A stretch of DNA of 64,000 nt from Okapia johnstoni (lineage: Eukaryota > Chordata > Mammalia > Artiodactyla > Giraffidae), in assembly GCA_024291935.2 (NCBI GenBank), contig CM044320.1, positions 51,464,001 to 51,528,000 of the forward strand, read 5' to 3'. Below are positions 53,291-63,992 of this stretch, piece by piece. Numbering within the stretch: the first letter of the stretch is position 1; every line of letters begins with the position of its first letter. The position numbers and the translations under genes are program-made. The notes beneath the pieces are model-generated. The model was given only the letters and a program-made list of their open reading frames with translations, was not told where the DNA came from and did no database searches.

Positions 53291-53978
53291 TAGAGATTTT
53301 TTGGTACTTTGTCCAACAGGCCTGTGCCCTCCTCTACACTCATGTAACCAGCTCTTTGTACGAGATCCCTGCTGTACAAAGTAATTAGTGTGGTCTCTGT
53401 TTTCCTCACTGGACTGCCATGAGGCAGGGGACACAACACAGTGTATCACAGGCCTATTTCAAACACACATTTGTTCCCACTCCAGGTGTCTCTAGCCCCC
53501 ACCCAGTTTATGCTGAGCTTCCTAGTCTAGTGACTGGGAAGACCACCACTGCATAATTAAGCCCTAATCTTGGGACTATGAGCACCACAGAACATGTAGC
53601 CAGTTATCCAAGACAAATGCAAGGGTCATGGGAGCCTTTTAAAGTTGGCTCTATGTGAGCAATAAAAATTCCCCTGGCATTTGCATTTTTCCTACATTCT
53701 TGAAAACAGCTGCAGTGACATGAATGAAACATCAAGTCAAAAATAATGATTCAACATAACTCATAAGTCATGATAGAGAATCTGAATTTTTTGTGCTCTT
53801 TCATGCATAGGGATTGATGAATCTCATAGGTTTTCTTGGCATCAGCACTTTGGGTGAGGTGTTCAGTGTGTAATATTAAGGCTAATTGGCACATATGTAA
53901 TTCACATGAAAGTTTTGCCTATCAAAGTGTCCTATTAAAGTTGACCACACGCTTCCATCCCCCGTGGAATTAAAATAG
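53291..53978. other. unique sequence
   Basis: No repeat recognised; AT-rich with TAAT words toward 53700-53900. Confidence 0.4.
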
Positions 53979-53986
53979 CTTATGGC

Positions 53987-54179
53987 ATTGGTCCCCAACC
54001 TTTTTGGCACCATGGACTGGTTTCATGGAAGACAATTTTTTCCAGAGACCAGAGGTAAGGGGGATGGTTTTGGGATAATTCAAGTGCACTACATTTACTG
54101 TGCACTTTATTTCTATTTTTATTACATCAGCTCCACCTCAGATCATCAGGTATTATATCTTGGAGGTTGGTGACCCCTG
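53987..54179 (+). mobile_element. hAT-Charlie element (MER1/Charlie3-like), internally deleted
   Basis: ATTGGTCCCCAACCTTTTTGGCACCATGGACTGGTTTCATGG start, GGGATAATTCAAGTGCACTACATTTACTGTGC interior and GGAGGTTGGTGACCCCTG end. Terminal inverted repeats GGTCCCCAACC / GGTTGGTGACC are visible. CTTATGGC (53979-53986) and GTTATGGC (54180-54187) are the 8-bp target duplication (7/8), as expected for hAT. Confidence 0.9.
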
Positions 54180-54187
54180 GTTATGGC

Positions 54188-55404
54188 ATGGGTAGTTTGG
54201 CTCTGGGTCTCATTAAGTAAGACATGTCCCCCTTCTCAGACTTTTGATCAAATTCCATTACATGGAGTCGATTCTGTTTCTTAAAGACAAAGTTGTTTCA
54301 TATTGAAATCAGTATAATAATGTTAAGTTTCAGATTCAGCCCTAAAGTGGGACAACCCAGCACTGATGATTCTGGCTGCGTCTACACTTATCTTGCTTTG
54401 GAGTCATTTTTAGGTCCAAGAGACTGTCTTTTTCTTTGCTCAGGCACCGAGGAAAAGCCAAGGACAGGAAGCAAGCATCCCTGTTCTTGGCGTCATTTCC
54501 TGACTCTGTATTAGTATGGAGAGAATGCTCCTACATAAGATGAGAGAACTAATAAAACTATGATTACTCTATGTCATAATAATATCATTTTTCCTCCCCA
54601 ATAATTGTAATAACTCAATACTATTTTATCAATTTTTGATTCACTCTGCAGTTTTTATTTGACAGCTTGCCAACTTCCAGTTTTTATCTGATCATCTTTG
54701 TATCAATAATGCACGAGACTGAGATCTTCTGAAAAGAGGATACTTTTTCCTCCCCCTCTCACTGAATGCTTTGCTTTTGCAGCAAAAATATTGATTTGGA
54801 TTTAATAATCTATAATCCTTTTGGTTTGATCACACTTAGCAGGAAACCCTGGAAGGAGCAACGGCCATATACTCGCTAACATGGAATCAATTGCTCCTCT
54901 CTAATAAATGGAATCATTGAGCACTTGATTCATATTATTACTTGTTATATGTAATTAATTAAAGGTTTGAAACATTAGAGATTTGAATGGTTCTGGGTTT
55001 CCCTATTCAGATACTCTCAACAAAAAAATAACAATCAACAAAACCTTTGCCACAGAAAGATGATGTTTCTGATTATAATTTTTTGTCACCTCCATCAATG
55101 CACATTTTGTCACACTCTGCTTTTAAATGATCCCAGCAGTGCTGCTGACCTTAGTCTGCTCTCGCTCCCAGCTGTTCGATTTCAAATCCATTGTGAGTAA
55201 CAGGTCCCTCTCATCACCTGCCTCCAGGATTGTTGTAAAATAATCAGCATCAGGAAAAGAAACTGACAAGGAACTGAGAGGGCCCTCCAACTACTCATCT
55301 TCATCCATGGTCTTAATTTCCATCTGTAAGAACTGCAACCAAGGGCATCATGTAGAGTTTGGTGTTCCCATCTCAAATCGATGACAAGAGCTGATGAGTA
55401 AATT
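54188..55404. other. repeat-free block, candidate conserved non-coding DNA
   Basis: About 1.2 kb, unrecognised. 54550-55000 is rich in homeobox-type words (TTTAATAATCTATAATCC, TAATTAATTAAAGG). No credible frame. Confidence 0.4.
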
Positions 55405-55500
55405 GCTAACCCAGTGGTTGTTAAGCAATTAAATCAGAATCTCTGGGGGTACAGTGTGGGCATTAATATTATTAAAAGCTTCCCGGTCATTTTTATGTGA
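55405..55500 (+). mobile_element. MER5A-like fragment
   Basis: CAGTGGTTGTTAAGCAATTAAATCAGAATCTCTGGGGGTAC and TTAAAAGCTTCCCGGTCATTTTTATGTG. Confidence 0.75.
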
Positions 55501-55502
55501 CT

Positions 55503-55690
55503 CAGTAGTTCTCTACCCTGAAACTTTGCCACTCTTGGTGCAGCTGGGTGCCAGCCTCATGGACTTAATAGAATTGCAGAAATTTACCAAATCAGGTTGA
55601 TTCTACTGAGCCTTATCTGCTGAATCAGAAACTGCGTAGCAGCAAAATCTCCCAAAAGGTTTGTAGACACGTTAAAGTTTGAGAAACAGT
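55503..55690 (+). mobile_element. second hAT-Charlie fragment (MER5/MER20 type)
   Basis: CAGTAGTTCTCTACCCTGAAAC at one end, CTGCTGAATCAGAAACTGC inside and GTTAAAGTTTGAGAAACAGTG at the other end, which are imperfect inverted termini. Confidence 0.75.
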
Positions 55691-55804
55691 GACCTAAATC
55701 ACTGTTATAAGAAACCTCCCCAAGTTAGCAAACCAATTACTACACAGAATGGCAGCCTTCAGTGTTTCTAGAAGAAGCAGGGGTTGGTAGCTGTGAGTTC
55801 TTTT

Positions 55805-56035
55805 ATCAGGAGTCCTGGCTTTATACCCTGGTTATCCATTATTAGCTGTGCACTTTGGGTCAGTCTCTATAAATTTCAGTTTGCTTATCCGTGGTGATAC
55901 TAATGATAATACCCACCTCCATGGTGTTATTGTGAAAATGAATCAAAATAATACGTGTAAAGTACATAAGACCATGCCAGATGCGTTGTAAGCAAGCAGT
56001 ATGTTTTAGTAGTTAATACTAATACTAATAATAAG
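55805..56035 (+). repeat. MIR, near full length
   Basis: GAGTCCTGGCTTTATACCCTGG, ATTAGCTGTGCACTTTGGGTCAG, ACCCACCTCCATGGTGTTATTGTGAAAATGA and GTAAAGTACATAAGACCATGCC. Confidence 0.92.
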
Positions 56036-56039
56036 GCTG

Positions 56040-57549
56040 TATTCTTCAGAGACCTCTTCAATTGCTAAATTGTCTAAATGTAGGTAATAATGCTCTTAAA
56101 ATTTGTCTTTTTACCCTTAAAGCCAACTGAAGCTCTCATGGAAGTTGGACCTAATGTCTACCCTTGCACTTTTAGCTTACACTTGATCTCATTCATCACT
56201 TACAGGAGGGACAACGAGAAGGTCAGTGGATGCTTAGAAAAACAGTGCAGTGGTAAGGTCAACTTGAATGCCTTTCTTGCACCCGAGCCTGGGTGACTTC
56301 AGCTTAATTTTCTCTGGGAGTCATGCCATTGTGTATAAAAGGACTCACAAAGCTGGCTTTGGTGTGAGGTGGACTCTGTTCACCTAAATTTGGCCTGATT
56401 TGGAAAGCTTTCTTGGCTTTCTCCCACCGAATCCAAACAGGGATGGGAGATTTTATTAAAATGACTTGGGCCCAGCCTGCTCTGTTCTCCAAACCATTGA
56501 AGGGAGCCAAAAATGTCCCCTGGTGTCCATAGAAACATTGTTCTTATTTTTCAAAATTAATCCAGCTGAATTTGCAAGGCTGCTTCACCTCCATCTGAGC
56601 CGCCGACGGCCAGGACAAAGAACTGTTTTGATGTTCCCAGCTGGGAACCCTGCCCTCAGCAAATACAGCTGATATAAATAAATGGTCTCTTGCCTGCCTA
56701 CATTCATGCCCATCTGTTTGAAGGGCATGATGCCCAATCAAAAGTTGCCTAGACGCTCACCATGGGCACCAGAGCCAAGGAAGCACGATTCCGTGGCAGC
56801 CTGCCTGATGCTGTGAGTGCCGTTCCTTTAGGAGTGGGTTCTCATCCTGGACCAGAATAGGAGCACCGGCGCTGCATGTTTCCTTCCTGTTGATCACACC
56901 TGTTGACAGGACAGTGCCAAACCAAAGAAAGAGAGGAGGAAAGAAAACTGCTGTGTAGGAGCATCTCTGGGCTCACGGGGCCTGGTGGGCCCACTAAGAC
57001 AGATTCTAATTAAGTAGAGAAAATCTCTGCCATGGATATTCTGATGGGGCCCAAGACTGGCAAGTCAGACTTTGTTTGGCTTTATTGCAGGGGCAGAGGG
57101 CAAGCTGTTCCCAGCTGGCAGCTCTTCCCCTGTCTAATATAGGAAATATAATAGAACACTGGTCTTTGATGACATCAGGAGCCAAATAAACCAGGAGAAA
57201 TGAATCAGGCTCAGCCCGGCCCACACTCTCCTAGCTCCCAATTTTCACCCACCCACTGGCAGCAATTGGCCTGATGAGTACCAGCCACAGGATGTAAAAA
57301 CCCAGGAGCTGATTTTGTTTTGCATTGGCTGGACTTGAGGAAGAAAATGTAGCCAGTCAGTAGAAAGCATGATGTAAGGACATTTTTATGCTGATAAAAG
57401 CGAGTAAATTCCCTCTGAGATTGTTAAGCACAATTGGAAATAAATTTACGTACTTGGTCACCAGGGGATCACAGAGGGGTCTAGGAGAGAATCCTTACAG
57501 TCAAAGTTAGGAGCTTACTCATCCCCATGGACATCTCCAGGGCTACACG
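56040..57549. other. longest repeat-free, GC-richer block; candidate regulatory DNA
   Basis: About 1.5 kb without a recognised repeat, with more CpG than the surroundings (for example CCGCCGACGGCC near 56600). It contains a TATA-box-like TATAAAAGG (56334-56342). Frames of 60-72 codons on both strands (56090, 56304, 56466, 56544, 57006) conflict and look random. I read it as candidate conserved non-coding DNA; an unrecognised exon cannot be excluded. Confidence 0.42.
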
Positions 57550-57664
57550 CAGTGGCTCTCAGCCATGGCGTACTGCATTGTTGGGGAGTGAGCAGCCTTT
57601 GTCAATGAGAAGTTCAGGTGTGCTGCCTTGTCCTCTGGAAGGAAAACAGGTTGAGAAACTGCTG
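57550..57664 (+). mobile_element. small hAT-type non-autonomous element
   Basis: CAGTGGCTCTCAGCC at the left and GGTTGAGAAACTGCTG at the right are imperfect inverted termini of the MER5/Charlie type. Confidence 0.6.
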
Positions 57665-57736
57665 GCTCAAAGACTCAAAGCGACATGCCTTGTTTATACG
57701 TAAAAGCACATTTGTTAGTCCAAGATCTGTATGTTG

Positions 57737-58110
57737 ATTTTTTAATTGGGGTATAGTCATTTTACAAACTTGTGTTAGTTTCTGTTGTACAACAAAGTGA
57801 ATCAGCTGTGTGTATACTTGTATCTCCTCCCTCCACAGGGCAGCAAGCTGCGCTCCCTGTGCTATTCAGCACCTTCCCACTAGCTATCTATTTTACACTT
57901 GGTAGTATGTACATGTCAGCCCCAATCTCCAAGTTCATCCCACCCACCCCTGCCCCATATCCACACATCTGTTCTCTACATCTGCATCTCTATTCCTGCC
58001 CTACAAGTAGGCTCGTCTGTGCTGTTTTTCTAGATTTCACATATATGCGTTAATTACTGTATTTGTTTTTCTCTTTCTGACTTACCTCTCTCTGTATGGC
58101 AGACTCCATT
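57737..58110 (-). mobile_element. artiodactyl L1 3' end
   Basis: TTTAATTGGGGTATAGTCATTTTACAAACTTGTGTTAG, GTACAACAAAGTGAATCAGC, CTCTACATCTGCATCTC and TTTCTAGATTTCACATATATGCG. Confidence 0.92.
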
Positions 58111-58182
58111 TGGTGTTGATCCTAAGTTTGCACTGCCTTCTTGAAGTTTCAATATTCTATCAGTTAGATTTGTTTAAATCTT

Positions 58183-58599
58183 TGTGGTGGGCTGGACAAC
58201 AGTCCTCTGAGATGTCCAGAACCAGAGGATATACCACCTGATAGGGCAAAAGGGATTGTGATGTGTGATTAAATTAAGCATCTTGAGGTGGGGGGATTAT
58301 CTTGGATTATCTGGGTGGGCCTGATGGAATCATAAGAGTCCCATCAGAGCAGGAGGCAGTGTGATGAAGGCAGAAGATGTGTTGAAGATGGAAAAAGGGT
58401 CCAAGACCCAAGAAATGCAGAGGCTTAAAAAAATCAAGGAAACCAGTGCTCTCCTCAGACCTTCCAGAAGGAAGCAGCCCTGTAGACAACTTGACTTTGA
58501 CACAGGGAGACTGATTTTGCAGTACTTAGAATAAATACACGTTGCTACAAGCCAATATGTTTGTGGTACTTTTTGAAGCAGGAATAGGAAACTAAGACA
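58183..58599 (+). mobile_element. MLT1-type MaLR solo LTR, complete
   Basis: TGTGGTGGGCTGGACAAC start, GTGTGATTAAATTAAGCATCTTGAGGTGGGGGGATTATC, GACTTTGACACAGGGAGACTGATTTTGC and GGAAACTAAGACA end. Flanks ATCTT (58178-58182) and GTCTT (58600-58604) are the 5-bp target duplication (4/5). Confidence 0.93.
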
Positions 58600-58954
58600 G
58601 TCTTTATCCTTATGGAGCTGACTGAGGGTGGCCCAAGATGAGAGGCTCCCAGGCTTTAAAAAGAAAGCTTAGAGCAACACCATCCATTGGCTGCTCCAGT
58701 AAACAAACTAATTGAGTTTTCTGTTTTCCCCACCAGCTCACTGGCTTTTTTACCTCCCCTAGTGAACACAAAGGATCATGGTCAAACCCAGTGTTCTTGT
58801 TTTTGTTTTTTCTTTTGGACATTGTGCAAGTCTAAGTTTAGAAGAAACAGGGCCAGAATACCACCCACATTGACCTAAGCTATTGGTAATGCCAATTCCA
58901 TTATAGGCATTCTTTTCCCAAAGGCAGGGAATGATTTTAGAGCAGCAATTCATA
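58600..58954. other. unique sequence
   Basis: Nothing recognised. Confidence 0.4.
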
Positions 58955-59055
58955 TTTATGGTCAACTAATATTACTATATCCCTACTAAGTACCAGGCAC
59001 TCATATAACATGTTTGATGCGTGCAATATCTCCTTAAGCAACACAGTGGGTAAAC
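58955..59055 (-). repeat. MIR/L2 fragment
   Basis: CCCTACTAAGTACCAGGCACTCATATAACATGTTTGATGCG. Confidence 0.5.
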
Positions 59056-59333
59056 TGCAAATTTCCTGGACACACACGTAACATGAAATAGCCACTACTG
59101 TAAGAAGTTAATGCTTATTCTTCTCAGCAAGTATCATAACACTGTAGGGCAGCCGCTGTCACTGAATGTTAGCAGCAGGTGCCTGTCTATGTACCCATCC
59201 ATCATTCCATCCCAGCAGCTGGATTGCTCATCATTTTTCTGCCTGTGGTGGCCATGATCTGCAGAAAGCAGACTCCAGGAAAAATCCAGAATTTACCTGG
59301 GGTTACAGTATGCTTCAGTCAGGTTTTATATGT

Positions 59334-59335
<2 letters not shown>
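59056..59335. other. unique sequence
   Basis: Nothing recognised. Confidence 0.4.

Positions 59336-59373
<38 letters not shown>
59336..59373. repeat. (AC)n microsatellite
   Basis: About 19 uninterrupted AC units, not attached to a SINE. Confidence 0.97.
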
Positions 59374-59375
<2 letters not shown>

Positions 59376-59984
59376 ATTGCTCAAGTAATATTCAGTATAC
59401 TACTTAGAGTGGGCCTCTTCTGCTTCTCCTTCCTCTCAACTATAACATAACACACAATAAACAATAAGCCTGCACAATAACAATAAGTAACTATGCACTC
59501 CAGAGTGACCAGGATCTTACAGAAGGTAGAAGTGATAATTTAATTGTTTTATTTTTCCTTCAAATAAATTAAATACATTGAATTTCTTTCATAAAAATTT
59601 GAGAAATTGAGACTCTGCTAGTTCTATTGTTTATCTCTGTTGAATAAAGTTAAAAGAGATCTTTTCCAAGTTGGTTGAATTTTATCCATGTTCCCTATCA
59701 ATTGGTCTATTTCAACATGCATTTCCAGTGTTTGGCATACTAAAAAATTACCCCCATCACTTCTTATTCTGCCCAAGCTTTCTTTTTAAGAATAAAAGTA
59801 AATGAAAATATTTCTCTTGGGGAAGCTATTTTCAATTTTTTTTTGCTTGCAATCCAAGTTAGTGATAATTTAGTCATTTATTATGATGATAGCCTCAATA
59901 TTTGAGATGCCTATCAGAGTGAAATGAAAGTGTCTCTGTAGAATTCAATAGACCAGAGAAGAAAATAATCAAAGTACTGTTTAT
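59374..59984. other. unique AT-rich sequence
   Basis: Nothing recognised. Confidence 0.4.
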
Positions 59985-60325
59985 TCATTCACTTATCAAC
60001 AAACATTTATTGAACATTTAGTTGCCTTGGTGTCCTCTCTTTTTTTCTGCTTTTTCATTCTTGTTCTTCCTCTCTCTTACAAAATTGACATCATATTTCA
60101 GAAACTGAAAATTCAAAGATGAATAAAATATAGTTCCCATCCTTAAGGACTTAGAGGCAGTAACAATACAATGCAATGCAACCGTTCTGTTATGAAAGGA
60201 GCAAGAAGTGCCACAGGCATATCAGAAGGGAGAGGCCATCTGTGCTTGGGAGCATCAGGGAAGGCTTCACAAAAGAGGTAACACTTCAATAGAGGTTTGA
60301 GTAGGAGTTCACCAAGAGAACAGGA
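59985..60325 (-). repeat. L2 3' region
   Basis: TTATTCATTCACTTATCAAC, CCCATCCTTAAGGACTTAGAGG and CAGGGAAGGCTTCACAAAAGAGGTAACACTTCAATAGAGG. Confidence 0.87.
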
Positions 60326-60332
60326 TTGGGGG

Positions 60333-61089
60333 TGTATTAGTTTTCTATCTCTAAGTAACAAATTACCACAACCTTAATTGCATAAACATTTATTATCTTA
60401 TAGTTTTTGTGGGACAGTAGTCTGGGCATGGATTATCTGGGTGATCTGCTCAAGGTCAGGGCTTCCCTGATGGTTCAGTGGGTAAAGAATCTGCATGCCA
60501 ATGCAGGAAACACAGGAGATGCAGGTTCAATCCCTGGATTGGGAAGATCCCCTGGAGGAGGACATGGCAACCCACTCGAGTATCTTGCCTGAGAAATCCC
60601 ATGGAGAGAGGAGCCTGGTGGGCTACAGTCCATGGGGTCGCGAAGAGTTAGACACAACTGAGTGACTAAGCATGCACAGTTCAAAGTCACAGAAGGCTAA
60701 ACTCAAGATATAAGGTGGGCTGAATTTTCATTTGGAGGCTTGAATGTGGAATAATGCATTTCTAAACTCACTTACATTGTTGGCAGCTTTCACTTCTTCA
60801 TGGCTGTATGACTGAGGACCCGAGGCTATCCTCAGGTCCTAGAGGCTGCCCATGGGTTTATTGCCATGGTCTTCTCCAACATGGCTTCTCATTTCATTAA
60901 GCCAGCAAGGAGAGTCTCTAGTCTAAGACAGAATCTTATACAGTGTAACAAAATCCCATTACCTATTCTATCAGTTAGAAGCAAATCACAAGTCTCATGT
61001 GCACCTAAGGACAGAACCATGAACAACAAAGGTAAAGTCATGAACACCAAAGGAGGGTCTCACTGGGGTTCATGCTGGGGTCTATCACA
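60333..61089 (-). mobile_element. MaLR-type LTR, split by Bov-tA
   Basis: TGTATTAGTTTTCTATCTCTAAGTAACAAATTACCACAACC, GTTGGCAGCTTTCACTTC, CCATTACCTATTCTATCAGTTAGAAGCAAATCAC; ends near GGGGTCTATCACA. Confidence 0.8.
60459..60678 (+). repeat. Bov-tA SINE nested in the LTR
   Basis: GGGCTTCCCTGATGGTTCAGTGG head, GGCAACCCACTCGAGTATCTTGCC body, GACACAACTGAGTGACTAAGC end. GCTCAAGGTCAG and GTTCAAAGTCAC are a decayed duplication. Confidence 0.95.
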
Positions 61090-61204
61090 TGGGATGATGA
61101 GAGGAATTAGATAGACAGATAAGATGCCATGTAGGAAATGAACAATGGCTCCATATGGTTGTAATAGGATGGAGAAGTTAGGAAAGAGGGACTCAGACTG
61201 GGGA

Positions 61205-61378
61205 AGTAATAATCACTACCAACATTTATATAATACTTATTCTGTGCCAGAGTACTTTTATATATGTTAAATCATTAATCTGACCAAGATTATAGAGATT
61301 ATAAATGGTGAAACTGGATTTTAACTGCCTGGCTCCTGAGTCTGTCTTTAAACCACTATGCAACACTGCCTCTGGGCA
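61205..61378 (-). repeat. MIR, near full length
   Basis: ACCAACATTTATATAATACTTATTCTGTGCCAGAGTACTTT and CTGGCTCCTGAGTCTGTCTTTAAACCACTATGCAACACTGCC. Confidence 0.92.
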
Positions 61379-61419
61379 AGTATTGAGGTGTTCCAGGAGC
61401 ATATTATGAAGGGTCTTGT

Positions 61420-62027
61420 TCAGTTCAGTTCAGTTCAGTTCAGTCGCTCAGTCGTGTCCGACTCTGCAACCCCATGAATTGCAGCATGCCAGGCCTCCCT
61501 GTCCATCACCAACTCCCAGAGTTTACCCAAACCCATGTCCATTGAGTCAGTGGTGCCATCCAACCATCTCATCCTCTGTTGTCCCCTTCTCCTCCTGTCC
61601 TCAATCCCACCCAGCATTAGGGTCTTTTCCAATGAATCACCTCTTCGCATGAAGTGGCCAAAGTATTGGAGTTTCAGCTTCAACATCAGTCCTTCCAATG
61701 AACACCCAGGACTGATCTCCTTTAGGATGGACTGGTTGGATCTCCTTGCAGTCCAAGGGACTCTCAAGAGTCTTCTCCAACACCACAGTTCAAAAGCATC
61801 AATTCTTCGGCGCTCAGCTTTCTTCACCATCCAACTCTCACATCCATACATGACCACTGGCAAAACCGTAGCCTTGACTAGATGGACTTTTGTTGGCAAA
61901 GTAATGTCTCTGCTTTTAAATATGCTATCTAGGTTGGCCATAACCTTCCTTCCAAGGAGTAAGCATCTTTTAATTTCATGGCTGCAATCACCATCAGCAG
62001 TGATTCTGGAGCCCAAAAAAATAAAGG
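61420..62027 (-). mobile_element. BovB LINE 3' end, least decayed copy
   Basis: From (CAGTT)n at 61420 to GATTCTGGAGCCCAAAAAAATAAAG. The sense strand stays open for 209 codons (61435-62064, the first few in flanking DNA) and covers the C-terminal domain after the [80 protein letters not shown] and endonuclease are absent, so it is a dead 5'-truncated copy. Confidence 0.96.
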
Positions 62028-62099
62028 AATTTAATTTTATTCCAGGAAGTGCTGAAAAACACAATAGAGGTTTGAAAGTTGCTCAGACTGGCACATAAC

Positions 62100-62335
62100 C
62101 AGTAACATTGAGGCGGCACTGGGGCCAAAAAAACTGATGCAGGTGAGGGAAGATGAGTTACTGAATGAATGTGGGAGTTATGGGGTTTAGAGGAAGGGGA
62201 CAGATATGGGAACTTTGCAAAATGTACATGATCTGACTCAGTGATTGTGAGGGCTGGGCATACAGTGGTGGAACTGAGGAAGAGGGATGTATCTCAGGTA
62301 ACTTCCAGGTTCCTGGCCTAGATGATTTGGTGGGT
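62100..62335 (-). repeat. L2 fragment
   Basis: GTACATGATCTGACTCAGTGATTGTGAGGGC and CAGGTAACTTCCAGGTTCCTGGCCTAGATGATTTGG. Confidence 0.65.
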
Positions 62336-62377
62336 AATAGAGTATGAGACTCACCCATTAAGCATCAGGTTACTGAG

Positions 62378-62455
62378 AGGCAGGGACTACATTCTTCTCT
62401 TTCGGTGTTATATCCTTGAGCCCAGCATAGGGCTTTGCCCATGGTTATGAAAACA
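62378..62455 (+). repeat. L2 3'-end fragment
   Basis: GAGAGGCAGGGACTACATTCTTC and TATCCTTGAGCCCAGCATAGGGC. Confidence 0.5.
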
Positions 62456-62479
62456 TCCTCTTATAGTGTGCCTGTTACA

Positions 62480-62725
62480 ATTACATGTCAAGCACTGTTC
62501 TAAGAGCTTTGCTTGTGCTAACTTGTCTAACCTTCACAAAACCAGTGTGATAGATACTATTATGATCCACATTCTACGCAAGAGGCAAATGAGATACAGT
62601 GTGGTTAAGTAACTTGTCTGAATTCACATAGTTTGTATCACAGCCAAGATTTGAACTCAGGCAGGCTTTCTCCAGAGTCCATGTACTTGAGCACCGCACT
62701 GTGGTCATATCTCCTTCCCTCAACA
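62480..62725 (-). repeat. MIR, near full length
   Basis: CAAGCACTGTTCTAAGAGCTTTGC, GAGATACAGTGTGGTTAAGTAACTTGTCTGAATTCACATAG and GATTTGAACTCAGGCAGGCTTTCTCCAGAGTCC. Confidence 0.96.
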
Positions 62726-62889
62726 AACAAAACCCCACACAAACAGTAATATTTGTTAAATGTTATGTGACTTAACAAAAAAATGAATATTTACAATATG
62801 ATGTGATAAATTTATCAATAGCCTTAATGGCCTTTGTATAAGTCTGTGTTATCACATTTAGGGAATTGCCTTCTAAGGATGTGTTGAAA

Positions 62890-63000
62890 TATCTTTCTCT
62901 CCCACTACTGTTGAGCCCCTCAAACATAAGGGCTGGGTTCTATTCCAGACATTTCCATGGTGTCTTGTGCAGTGCACTCAATAACTGTGGAATGAATTAT
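62890..63000 (+). repeat. L2 3' terminus
   Basis: TTGAGCCCCTCAAACATAAGGGCTGGGTTCTATTCC and GTGCAGTGCACTCAATAACTGTGGAATGAATTATT. Confidence 0.72.
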
Positions 63001-63735
63001 TTTCTTATGTATTATATGAATTATTTATAATTTCTAAATTGTATTGACTGTGTTATTTAATACTGATATCAACTAGTGACAATATGTCCTATTATACTCA
63101 TTTTATAGATGTGGACATCAAGGCAGAAGAGAGTGACCAAACTGAACCCCAAAATTCAATAGAGAGTGTTCATCATCCTTTCTCATTATAATAGATCTTG
63201 ACCAGAATAATGTAGACCCTCGAGAATTTAACATTCTAAGCTGAAATACTCAATATAATGGCTATGATTCTTGCAATCCTGTTTTTTTTCTTTTTTACAT
63301 GCACATCAGGGAAACAAGACCTGAAAACATAGGCTACACTAAAAACTAAAAAGAGGAAAGTATCATGACTGGCATTACGTAATTGATTAATTAATTAATT
63401 ATGTGGCCATCACAGAGTGTAGTCTAAAGTAGTCTATTTATTGAGGAAATAAATTAAAAACTAAAAGCCAGGGGAACAGACTGTGGCTGTCATCCTTGCT
63501 TCAGCACATGCCCACCTCTGTCACTCTGACCTCTTATCCACTCACCAATTCAAAATAAATCTAGGAAAATCACCTTCATCAGCAGCGTGGCTTCAACTAA
63601 TCCACAAGCAAGACTAACAGTCTTTGTTTTTCCCTTCAAAATTCACCCCTATTCTTTTCTTATCTATCTCAATTGTCTGGTTTCCTTCCGTTATTTGAAG
63701 TGTATCTCTTTTTCTGTTCTTTTCCTCTGAGATAA
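63001..63735. other. unique AT-rich sequence
   Basis: Apart from a possible MIR scrap at about 63095-63140 and a (TTAA)n run at 63385-63401, nothing is recognised. Confidence 0.4.
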
Positions 63736-63744
63736 CAGCTTCAA

Positions 63745-63992
63745 TTCAGTTCAGTTGCTCAGTCGTGTCCGACTCTTTGTGACCCCATGGACTGCAGCAT
63801 GCAGGCTTCCCTGTCCATCACCAACACCCGGAGCTTACTCAAACTCATGTCCATCGAGGCAGTAATGCCATCCAACAATCTCATCCTCTGTCATCCCCTT
63901 CTCCTCCCACCTTCAATCTTTCCCAGCATCAGGGTCTTTTCTAGTGAGTCAGTTCTCATCAGGTGGCCAAACTATTGGAATTTCAGCTTCAA
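63745..63992 (-). mobile_element. BovB LINE 3' fragment
   Basis: TTCAGTTCAGTTGCTCAGTCGTGTCCGACTC to CTATTGGAATTTCAGCTTCAA. CAGCTTCAA at 63736-63744 and 63984-63992 may be the target duplication, although the right copy is also normal BovB sequence. Confidence 0.93.

Noticed and set aside
61416..61445. CAGTT direct repeats as a CRISPR-like or regulatory array
   Set aside because: They are the 5-bp (GAACT)n tail of BovB; the same tail occurs at 8486 and, on the + strand, near 41820.
61535..62098. 187-codon plus-strand open frame as a gene
   Set aside because: Antisense of the BovB C-terminal region.
63736..63992. CAGCTTCAA as proof of a target duplication for the last BovB
   Set aside because: The right-hand copy is also the normal BovB sequence, so the match may be coincidental microhomology.
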